Source: Periplaneta americana (lineage: Eukaryota; Arthropoda; Insecta; Blattodea; Blattidae). From it: DNA of 64,000 nt. The stretch's first letter is position 1; each line of letters starts with the position of its first letter. The notes below the pieces were generated by a model, which searched no databases, was not told the DNA's origin, and saw only the letters and a program-made list of their open reading frames with translations. This document shows, one piece after another, positions 55,255-64,000 of the stretch. The stretch is from the NCBI RefSeq assembly GCF_040183065.1, contig NC_091125.1, positions 129,549,121 to 129,613,120 of the forward strand, in the 5' to 3' direction. A program made the translations under genes and the position numbers.

Positions 55255-55415
55255 TCCTCTCAGTACATTCAATCAACCAATCAATCATCCATCGATTCAT
55301 CCATCATCATTCATACATCCATCAACTCTTTGATTCATTCATAAATACGAGTAGATTCATTGATTCATTCATACATCGATTCATTGATTCATTCATGTAT
55401 GAATTGATTGATTCG

Positions 55416-55453
<38 letters not shown>

Positions 55454-55475
55454 CATAGATTGATTTATTCATTCA
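55255..55475. repeat. Compound ATTC/ATCC/TGAT tetranucleotide array
   Basis: Degenerate ATTCATCC-type units pass into a pure TGAT run (55408-55452). Confidence 0.85.
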
Positions 55476-55479
55476 TCCA

Positions 55480-55845
55480 GTCCAGATATTACAGCCCAGG
55501 TATTACAGGGCAACAACATGTATCGTGAAAGTACATATAAGCATTTGAACTTCAGGATACTTTTCTTTTTGTTAATAACACCCTATCTTCTTAAAAAGAT
55601 TTATTAATGAAATATTAATGCAGCTCTTTAGAATAATTAAAAGGCATTATATATTAATAACTACTGTTTTGGAGGTACTTATGCATTTTAAGTTTATGTA
55701 AATATTACACTAGAATGTAGGTCTATGTAGTTATTTGCTCTTCTCTTTAGTAAGTAATTCTAATTTATTTTATTCTTGCATTTCTTGACAGATATTGGAT
55801 ATAAAACATGAAATAGGCTCTCTCCACTTTCGTTAAATTCTGTGA
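55480..55845. other. No gene recognised
   Basis: AT-rich. Confidence 0.4.
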
Positions 55846-55849
55846 TGGA

Positions 55850-56075
55850 TTCTGCACTTAAAACAGCCGCTATAGACGTGGGATTATATCTAGAACACAA
55901 GAAATTCAGTGTTTTGATATGCTGATGACGTAGTTTTGATTGCCAGTTAGGAAGAAGATATTAGAAATCATTTCATTTAGAACTGATAATTTTGAGTATG
56001 GACTAGTGTCAGAATTTAGGCATACTTATCTTGGTTAGAAGATTACAAATGAAAATAAAATGGTTGAGAAGCATT
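55850..56075 (+). pseudogene. LINE RT scrap
   Basis: Plus strand: a YADDVVLIAS box near 55.92 kb followed by EEDIRNHF, and in another frame EFRHTYLG and KITNENKMVE. This is the catalytic-to-thumb segment of a LINE RT, heavily decayed. Confidence 0.6.
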
Positions 56076-56079
56076 TTAC

Positions 56080-56660
56080 GTGTATATTTAAGACATTGGG
56101 TCTCAAGCCAGAAGTGTGTCCTGATTGATCATGTTATGTGAACATTTATCAAAGGTAGATATTTTATTCTTGCTAGTTTTCTTAACAAGGAAACTTTATT
56201 TTCTGCCTTGAAGTAGGTTCATACCACGATGTGTTTCCGATTTGGGATTCGCAATATTTCCACGCTTATTGGTAACACAAGCGCTTGTCCAACATTTGTC
56301 GCAAGTCTGTCATGTTAAGGTAGATAAGCTATCAGCCACTGCACACGGCTGCTCGAGTTTGTCATTTGTTAAGTTTACGTGTCATGATTAAATACTTCCC
56401 CAGGGATCAGTCTGTAACGGCGAAGTGGAAATCGATGAATCTGTTATTATAGTAGGTCTGTACCCAAGACACCGGGAATGGAGGGAGATTTCCTTCCTCG
56501 GAAGTTTCGCATCTCCAAGAGATAAATCGCTTATATCTTTCAGGAAACAACTGAGCACAATACTCGTAATTATACATATTGCTGAGAAGGGCATCCTTCC
56601 TCCTGATGATTTGTCTTGATTCGCATTCCGTCACGAAATTTTATTTATCTCTAGTCTTGT
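56080..56660. other. No gene recognised
   Basis: Overlapping frames on both strands at 56.39-56.63 kb carry no motif I recognise. Confidence 0.35.
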
Positions 56661-56667
56661 CCATGTT

Positions 56668-56725
56668 TTTAATTGGGTTATTTTACGACGCCTTATCAAC
56701 TGGAATGAAATGAAGGTGTTAATAT
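56668..56725 (-). mobile_element. SINE family 2 tail scrap
   Basis: ATTGGGTTATTTTACGACGC then GGAATGAAATGAAGGTGTTA, as in the 43.7-kb copy. Confidence 0.55.
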
Positions 56726-56984
56726 AGCTCGCGCAGGAACGATTATAGAAAAGCAGTGGTCGCGTTACTGTCTGTTTTGACGTGTATGTGTAGGTACGCC
56801 CAGGGGGCGAGAGGTGCGGGCCGATGGAAGTACTGTCTCTTCCAAGAAGATGAACAAATGAGGACATCGCTGTGGAAATAAAGAACGTAGCAAGAGAAAA
56901 ATTCGAAGCTAATTAAACGCGCAACATATGTTTACGAATGAAATAATAATACCATGTGATACAAGACACGTATTCACATGCAAT

Positions 56985-57192
56985 GGCAGAGAAGAAACTG
57001 CCTACTGAAGGATGCACTTGAAGGAATGGTGAACGGGAGAAGAGTTCGGGGCAGAAGAAGATATTAAGATATATGGATCATATGAGGAGACAAAGAGGAA
57101 GGCAGAAAATAGGAAAGATTGGAGAAAGCTGGGTTTATAGTGAAAGACCTGCTCTTGGGCAGAACTCTAAATGAATGAATGAATGACTTAAA

Positions 57193-57243
<51 letters not shown>
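56985..57243 (+). mobile_element. LINE family 1 3' end and AAT run
   Basis: GAAGAAACTGCCTACTGAAG, GGAATGGTGAACGGGAGAAG, CATATGAGGAGACAAAGAGG and the tail TGAATGAATGAATGA, followed by (AAT)n at 57190-57243. Confidence 0.8.
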
Positions 57244-57555
57244 TTTTGTATTGAATTTCCAAGTTTATAGAACCTATTTTACCCGAAGGTATATAGGGCT
57301 GTAATTAAATTGTACATATTATAGCCCTGTACAAATAGTTACATACAATATATACATAATTATGACATAAAATATACATATTAGGCCTACATTAAATGTG
57401 TATGACAATAAAAATCATATTTATATTATCAAATACAAATATATAAGATAAAATAGATATAATGTATAGAAATAGATACACAATATATGAAATGCAGACA
57501 TATTACATACAGTACTTTCCCAGGACATATCGCACACAGACTTGTTACTTAAAAA
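57244..57555. other. No gene recognised
   Basis: AT-rich. Confidence 0.4.
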
Positions 57556-57942
<387 letters not shown>

Positions 57943-58244
57943 ATTTTGCTTACAACATCATAGTCATTTGTTATTTCTTATACAAGTATAACTGCAATGC
58001 AGTTTGGGGGTATGAAGATAAAACAAATGTAGTTTGAAGGTACGGTAGCAAAGTAGATTGAACAACTCTGCCTTAGACCACGACGCGGGACTACTGTATT
58101 TTGGTACAAATTTCCGGTAAATGATTTAATTTATGTGTACCTTTCTAACTATAGTTCAAGAAAATAATCCATGAACAGTAACTCAGTTCTTAACGTAAAA
58201 ACGTCCTTAACGTCATCTTTGTGATAATTACTTTCCTTGAGTTG
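57943..58244. other. No gene recognised
   Basis: Nothing identifiable. Confidence 0.4.
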
Positions 58245-58865
58245 TCACCATTTTCGTTGCGACATTTGTCCCGGCTTATCAAAACACTGACGAGAAGGAA
58301 ATATGTCTCCGATGGTGGCAACCATGTACGTATAGACATTTTCAACTCTGAAATTGTTTTCATTCCAGCAATTCATTAGAGTTCCAAAAATCTGGAAGTG
58401 GGTCGGAGCGAGGTCCGGACTATGTGTGGAATGCAAATGAATTTTCAATCAATGTTGTTTCATCGTTGTTTTCGTGGCATTTGTAGTATGCGCTCGAAGA
58501 CGAGGAAGCTTGCGGTTTTGAAGGCTGCCATGAATAATGCGGTCGATGCTGCCAATGGACACATTCGCTGAATCAAGAACATGACGAACGGCAAAATGCT
58601 TCTGTTCTCTGGTCAATCTGTCAATGTACTCCGTGTGTTGTGGTTGTCGACGGTCTGTCACAGCGCTTACAATTCCGACAGTCAAATTCGTCGTGTTCCA
58701 AATTTGAGACACTATTTCGACATACAACGAAAACTAATAACATTCGTACCGCAAACCTTAAATATTTTCTTGCGAATTTCCATCACCACCTAACCACAAA
58801 TATCGCACTTCACTGTCAGACCAACTTTCTAAACGTGTTATCTCCGGCCACCATGGTTTCCCAGT
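58245..58865 (-). pseudogene. Transposon remnant, probably Tc1/mariner-like
   Basis: One minus frame reads LHSTHSPDLAPTHFQIFGTL, the SPDLAPxDF catalytic block of mariner transposases with D changed to H after the T. The neighbouring frame (58449-58727) reads YIDRLTREQKHFAVRHVLDS and could belong to the same element or another. No TIRs found. Confidence 0.45.
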
Positions 58866-59051
58866 TCTCTCTCTGCAGATAAGATCGTCTCAAGGCATAT
58901 TTATTGGTCACTCCTTCATCCACGTTTTCTGCTTCACTTAAGGGAGAGCTACACTATCAGTCCGCAAAAATTTAGTGAATTTTATTTTTTTTTATATCTC
59001 AGCTACTATAAAAGCTAAATGAACAAAACTTTTCATGCTTAATATACATAC

Positions 59052-59606
59052 TTACTTACTGGCTTTTAAGGAACCCGGAGGTTCATTGCCGCCCTGACAT
59101 AAGCCCGCCATTGGTCCCTATCCTGAGAAAGATTAATCCATTCTCTATCATCATATCCCACCTCCCTCAAATCCATTTTAATATTATCTTCCCACCTACG
59201 TCTCGGCCTCCCTAAAGGTCTTTTTCCCTCCGGCCTCCCAACTAACACTCTATATGCATTTCTGGAGTCGCCCATACGTGCTACATGCCCTGCCCATCTC
59301 AAACTTCTGGTTTTAATGTTCCTAGTTATGTCAGGTGAAAAATACAATGCGTGCAGTTCTGTGTTGTGTAACTTTCTCCATTCTCCTGTAACTTCATCCC
59401 TCTTAGCCCCAAATATTTTCCTAAGCACCTTATTCTCAAACACCTTTAGCCTATGTTCCTCTCTCAAAGTGAGAGTCCAAGTTTCACAACCATAAAGAAC
59501 AACCGGTAATATAACTGTTTTATAAATTCTAACTTTCAGATTTTTTGACAACAGACTGGATGATAAAAGCTTCTCAACCGAATAATAACAGGCATTTCCC
59601 ATATTT
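59052..59606 (-). mobile_element. LINE family 3 copy B with target duplication
   Basis: 17-bp direct repeat ATGCTTAATATACATAC at 59035-59051 and 59607-59623. The minus strand holds a 178-codon open frame: MGNACYYSVEKLLSSSLLSK, VVLYGCETWTLTLREEHRLK, RWAGHVARMGDSRNAYRVLV, GRPRRRWEDNIKMDLREVGY, ending MNLRVP and a 3' tail AGTAAGTA. 5' truncated at 555 bp. Its open frame and perfect duplication mark it as one of the youngest insertions here. Confidence 0.93.
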
Positions 59607-59624
59607 ATGCTTAATATACATACA

Positions 59625-60300
59625 TTACACTTTATAAAATACTATTCAGAATATTAAAATAGCTAATAATTATCTGTAAAAATAATATCAAAGTTGCATA
59701 ATTTTTATACAAATATAAAGTATTTACATAATAAAATATACAATCAATTAAATATCTGCAGGATTCTTCTACTGGAATGTTTTAAAGACCTACATCAACA
59801 ACATAGTTTAGGATCTTTTCCTATTCCTTCAGCAGCTCTCCGTTGTGTGTTTTTTCTGGCAAAAGGTTTGGCAGCAAAGAATATTCATAAATAAATTCTG
59901 ACCGTGTATGGTGAGCATAGTCTGTTACGTCAAGCTGTCCTCAAATCAAGTTGTCAGTTAGCATAAGTACCGCCATCTTGCCACTGCTGCTGTTTTGTTT
60001 CGCTTATGCGCACAGCCATAATACTGTCATCTAGCTGTGTTCGCTTCAGGGTTTCATTAAAAATTGTATAGCCTATCGTTACTTCGATATTTTTTTTTAA
60101 CTTACTGACTCTTCCTCGTATTTAAATAAATTGTAGCATAGTAATCTTGACTAGTGCATAAGTTAGTGTTAATAATTAAATTTGTTTATTGATAATGTTG
60201 TGACGAGAGTTTTCTGAACGCACTGTAGCCACGCTTCTTTTTCACCGATAACAGTCCACTTCCTGTGCCTCGCAATCTCTCCAGCTCGCAATTGCGCTTC
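59625..60300. other. No gene recognised
   Basis: AT-rich, passing into the CpG-richer stretch that follows. Confidence 0.4.
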
Positions 60301-60359
60301 TTATAATATCGCTAACGTTTTTAAAGTTAATTCTAAGTCAAGTTACTTTTCGTACCGTC

Positions 60360-60464
60360 TTGTAATTTATTGCGTCGCCGCGACTTAAAACAGTTTTTCT
60401 ACGTCGCGTCGGGGAGCGAAAATTTGCCTGCAAAGACTTGACACACTGAACCACTCCGGTAAGT
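60360..60464 (+). other. Candidate non-coding first exon with strong donor
   Basis: A CpG-enriched stretch (CGTCGCCGCGAC, CGTCGCGTCGGGGAGCG) ends at CCG|GTAAGT (donor 60459-60464), a near-ideal splice donor on the plus strand. No coding frame and no clear initiator. It could be an alternative 5' UTR exon or a CpG remnant. Confidence 0.3.
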
Positions 60465-60825
60465 CGCTGATTAGAGGTCGTGGAATGGGACCGATCATTT
60501 CGCAGCTGGACGTAATCGCATCACTCTACAGCTCATGAATTATTAATACACTGGAATAGGAGGAAGTGAGCGCAGAATAGCCCCACCCACCCTCAGCTGC
60601 ACTTCCGGGTTATAAACGCCGATTTATAGACTGGCACTACAAGACCCTGTGCACTAAGCAGCCATCAAACTGTTACGTGCTCTTCACTCTATTCTTATTT
60701 CCTCGAGAACCCAGCCACAGCACAAGCAGTTATTATATTCTTAGCTATGGTTTATCTGGTCAAAAATACCGCGACTCCTAGATTTGATGCATGGTAGGAA
60801 AATGGATATTTATCTGTAGTAATGT

Positions 60826-60906
60826 CATGAGAGGTCTGAGATTCGCCGATAAATTCACGAGCGAAGCGAGTGGATTTATCTGGGAAATCTCAGACCTCGA
60901 GTGACA
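60826..60906. repeat. Cruciform-capable inverted repeat
   Basis: GAGGTCTGAGATT (60831-60843) pairs with AATCTCAGACCTC (60887-60899). Inside it, GATAAATTCAC pairs imperfectly with GTGGATTTATC around GAGCGAAGCGAG. Confidence 0.8.
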
Positions 60907-60909
60907 TTT

Positions 60910-62340
60910 ATTAGGACTATTTCGTGAATAAAATAAAAATGTAAATAATGTATCCCTAAAATTCGATCACAAAATGTTAATAATTGTTTATTAACGAATA
61001 CTTAACCTATTCAGACATTGTGAAGTTGAAATACTCGTAGATGAATATCGATTACTGCAATAAAGAAATTCGATGTTATTATTCAGTAATGCCAATTGCG
61101 AAATACAGGTTTAACAATGTTAATTACATGTAGATCTACTGCACTTTTCTCTTATTATTATAACATAAATACATTTTCATTATCTGCTGAAATCATAATT
61201 TAATTTAACAGTAACATTGGGGACAGCTATATACCAATGCTTATGTATTTACAGCGAGACATGTTGCTACACAGTGAAGCCATCTCTATATAGATAGGCC
61301 TAATTTAAAACACGAATTTTATTACTCAATACGGAAGGCAGTTTGATGAAAAGACCTTATTATTACTATGCAAGGTCACTGGGTTTGATATGTTACATAA
61401 ATTTGAACATCTGACTTTCTATTAATTGTTTCATTTCATTCACGAAATACAAATTTTATAGGCTAGTTATTATAGGTTAAGTTACCTGTGGTAGCAGGAC
61501 CAATGTCAGCTGTGCCTTATTTCGACCGTTACACACAATCAGTGCTACACGAAAGCATTTTTATAGCTCGACAAACGCATTCTCGCTACAGTGTGTAACG
61601 GAACTAAAGCTCCATCTACACAGTTCAATATTTCAATCGCGTATGCTTGCAATCTGGGAAGAATATTGAAAGAATCAAGTTTAAAAGGTACGTTCAATTA
61701 AGATGCATGAAGATTTTGTGTCTACATGGAGCGCCGTTTTGAACGTCGTCTTCACTGCGTCAATATATTAATTAATATTACATATCAATCTTGCATTCAT
61801 TGCTTTAAAGTTGAAAGAAAAGTTTAACCGTGTATCTGCACCTTAATGTATTCATGATCATCAATTCACGGGGAAACAGTTGGCGACAACGACTAAACAA
61901 AAGAACGACCATGCGATAAATTGATAGCGATAAATCTAGCTGCAAAAATTATCGAAAAGTGTGACTGTGATTGGTTGGAATACAAAATTTCATTACACTT
62001 CATTGGCCGAAAATGGAATGACGTCATATAAACGAAATAGTTACACAAATATTTGTTCCTTATCCTGTGTTTGTACTGTGTTGTTCCAGTTAGATGGCTT
62101 TGCGCCATTCTTTCCACATGATTAGAGGATCTCGCTACATACACAAATAAGGCGTCATTCTTGAGGCAACCACGTCGGGAGATAATAATTATACAGCTGC
62201 ACGCTTTCCCTTTACTCTCGCCGCGATCGCGACAATGCAACTTCCACAAAGTTTTCAAGAACTAACTTCACAAAAGATTTACCAACAAGTATTTTAAAAA
62301 TAAATTTCACTGTAAAATGAAAATGGGGAAAAGAAAAGAG
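60910..62340. other. No gene recognised
   Basis: Mostly AT-rich. A TGACGTCA octamer near 62020 and a 121-codon minus frame (61893-62258) without motif. Confidence 0.35.
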
Positions 62341-62349
62341 AAAAAAAAA

Positions 62350-62355
<6 letters not shown>

Positions 62356-62388
<33 letters not shown>
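62356..62388. repeat. (GA)n microsatellite
   Basis: Dinucleotide run. Confidence 0.9.
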
Positions 62389-62389
<1 letters not shown>

Positions 62390-62391
<2 letters not shown>

Positions 62392-62822
62392 AATGCCGCC
62401 CCTCTTCAAATTACTGCCCTAGACAACTGCCTAGGTTGCCTAGGCCTAACCCGACACTGAATATCTTTCAGAAATCCTTTCATCTTGCAGTATATAAATT
62501 GCGCCGAATTTTTAAACCCACACATTCGCCTCGTCTCCACGCCCCTCTCTTTATTCTATTCAGCTACCGTGCGACGTCAGCATTCGCGTCGGTTAAATAT
62601 CCTTCTCCTGTTGCTTAATGTGCCTGTCCTTACTTCGCACTCGTTATTTCGAAACTTGACCTTGACCTGAGCGTGGGTGTTCTTATAGTGTTAATCGATC
62701 TCTAATTAGAGACTTGAAGTTATGAGAGAAGTACGTTCGTGACTATTCTATCTGATCGGACGGCAGCACAGGAGAAGAGGAGGTGGAGGTCCGCCATTCT
62801 TTACCTACTAGATATAATGAAG
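62390..62822. other. No gene recognised
   Basis: GC-balanced, short frames only. Confidence 0.35.
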
Positions 62823-63124
62823 GATGGGTGGAGCGGAGAAAAATTCTGTCCGGCACCGGCACTCGAACCCGGATTTTCACTCTACTTGCTGACGCCTTAT
62901 TCACTAAGCCACACCGGATTCCAGTTCCGATGCCGCATTGAATCCTCTCAGTTTCCCTTTAGTGGCCAGCCCTCATGCACTGTGTCACAGATGTGTTACA
63001 GTGGCACAATGTCCAACACACTATGTGCAGAGGTGCACTCATTACGAGTGGCTAAGTGGCCGGGATCCGACGGAATAAGATAAGTCCCGATGCCGGAGAG
63101 AATTTTTCTCCGTTCCACCCATCA
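62823..63124 (-). mobile_element. tRNA-core element bounded by 37-bp inverted repeats, 302 bp
   Basis: Left end GATGGGTGGAGCGGAGAAAA (62823 onward to CACCGG at 62859) and right end CCGATGCCGGAGAGAATTTT to CCACCCATC (63088-63124) are inverted copies with about five differences. Inside the left end, the minus strand holds box A-like TGGCTTAGTGAAT and box B GGGTTCGAGTGCC. The middle (CACTGTGTCACAGATGTG and neighbours) recurs in opposite orientation at 63.86-64.0 kb. Confidence 0.75.
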
Positions 63125-63282
63125 TCATATGATAACGCAGAATTCCTGCACGGAAATATCATATGTACTTCGGCACATCACAATAATATGATATGCGTAA
63201 ATAATCAATTTTTTTATTAAATAATAATAAAGTTGAAGACAAGAGTCCTTCTAAAGCAATAGTGGGAAAAAGACTATAAAGT

Positions 63283-63412
63283 TGCTGTCGCGGCTCGAAA
63301 ATTATATGAACTCGAGGGTAAAAGTGTCGTTAGTGAGCATGTAACACAACGATGATTCCAGTGTTTCAAGAATGAAGAGGGAGACGTAAAAATTTATAAC
63401 GTTCTGGAAAAC
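63283..63412 (+). pseudogene. Mariner transposase N-terminal scrap
   Basis: Plus strand: AARKLYELEGKSVVSEHVTQ, R, stop (TGA at 63353 where mariners have a tryptophan), FQCFKNEEGDVK. This fits the helix-turn-helix of mariner transposases (VSxxxxQRWFxxF). The rest is decayed. Confidence 0.6.
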
Positions 63413-63652
63413 CAACATTATTTATGAGACAGGATCTGTACGATAATCTACTTACGAAGTTCTGAATATTTTATTGGGTAAATCAGCTGCGTCTCATAAG
63501 TTTAGAAATATCAGAATGGAAAATCATACATATTAATAGCATGCGTTTGCTTTTAATACTATGATTGAAACGAAACAAAAGAAAACAAGAAGAATATTTT
63601 TACAAATCAAGCTTTCAAGTATAACTCCTGTGAAGTTGATTTGAATAATTTC

Positions 63653-63770
63653 GAGGGAAAAATTGTTCCGGGGCCGGGCATCGAACCCGGGACCTTTGGT
63701 TAAACGTACCAACGCTCTACCAACTGAGCTACCCGGGAACTCTACCAGACACCGATCCAATTTTTCCCTC
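63653..63770 (-). mobile_element. tRNA-core element bounded by inverted repeats
   Basis: GAGGGAAAAATTG (63653-63665) and CAATTTTTCCCTC (63758-63770) enclose a minus-strand core with TAGCTCAGTTGGT (box A) and GGGTTCGATGCCC (box B). Same family as 27.02-27.14 kb. Confidence 0.72.
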
Positions 63771-63791
63771 TATATCCACAGACCTCAAAAC

Positions 63792-64000
63792 AGAGAAAAA
63801 TTCTCTCCAGCACCGGGTCTCGAACCCGGGTTTTCAGCTCTACGTGCTGACTTAGTAACTCGTAGCACCTCTTTACATAGTGCGTCGGACATTGAGCCAT
63901 TGTCACATATTCTGTGACACAGTACATGAGGGTAGGCCACCAAAGGGAAAACTAAGCGATAGAACTTAAACTGAGGGGATTCGATCCGGCATCGGAACTG
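63792..64000 (-). mobile_element. Second tRNA-core element, cut by the window edge
   Basis: Starts AGAGAAAAATTCTCTCCAGC, with box B complement TCTCGAACCCGGG, then GACATTGAGCCATTGTCACA, GTGACACAGTACATGAGGG and GGCATCGGAACTG. From about 63860 it matches the reverse of the 62.82-63.12 kb element. Its right inverted repeat would lie past the window. Confidence 0.7.

Noticed and set aside
56388-56634. Overlapping frames on both strands as a gene
   Set aside because: No recognisable motif and no splice or promoter context.

Overview
The window looks like nuclear DNA from a large, AT-rich, repeat-laden insect genome. A blattodean (cockroach or termite) is my best guess, from the style of the tRNA-derived SINEs, the LINE families with microsatellite tails and the very long introns; that assignment is inference. 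Nothing looks prokaryotic. Host coding sequence is tiny: two first coding exons of Na+/K+-ATPase beta-subunit (nervana-type) genes, one on the minus strand (17079-17214) and one on the plus strand (45813-45939). They are paralogous, lie head to head about 28.6 kb apart, sit in GC/CpG-richer islands, and end at the same splice phase (TGG G|GTAAG). Their transmembrane and extracellular exons are not visible, so both introns must continue to or beyond the window edges (at least 17 kb and 18 kb).

Layout. 1-17 kb (intron or 3' side of the minus-strand gene): LINE scraps, a foldback array (2.12-2.90 kb), a pogo/mariner-like element (4.25-5.64 kb), a mariner-like element (6.47-7.25 kb), LINE copies (7.6-11.1 kb), a hAT-type element with a perfect 8-bp target duplication (11.88-12.32 kb), an unplaced TIR element with a 10-bp duplication (12.58-13.38 kb), SINEs, MITEs and a LINE carboxyl-terminal copy (15.4-16.1 kb). 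17-46 kb (shared intergenic region between the two beta-subunit promoters): a SINE with a hAT element inserted at its target duplication (17.5-19.7 kb), a LINE split by a hairpin insertion (20.0-21.2 kb), mariner relics, a large LINE reverse-transcriptase piece (25.4-26.2 kb), a degenerate roughly 18-20 bp array (29.5-30.6 kb), a mariner-derived foldback (32.26-32.87 kb), a 51-bp satellite (37.0-37.9 kb), a second hAT element with perfect duplications (41.04-42.44 kb), and a LINE ending about 0.5 kb upstream of the plus-strand gene. 46-64 kb (intron 1 of the plus-strand gene): a 3.9-kb array of a roughly 110-bp satellite with a 530-bp higher-order repeat and a MITE inserted into it, a local duplication dated by a LINE insertion (52.0-53.8 kb), more LINEs and MITEs, and a cluster of unusual tRNA-core elements bounded by inverted repeats (62.8-64.0 kb).

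The genes do not form a pathway here. The beta subunit partners the catalytic alpha subunit of the sodium pump at the plasma membrane and is needed for its folding and delivery. Everything else is a layered record of transposition; in several places the order of events can be read from target-site duplications alone. No clearly new functional system was found. The most unusual items are the inverted-repeat-bounded tRNA-core elements, the higher-order satellite, the foldback elements and the 10-bp-duplication TIR element.
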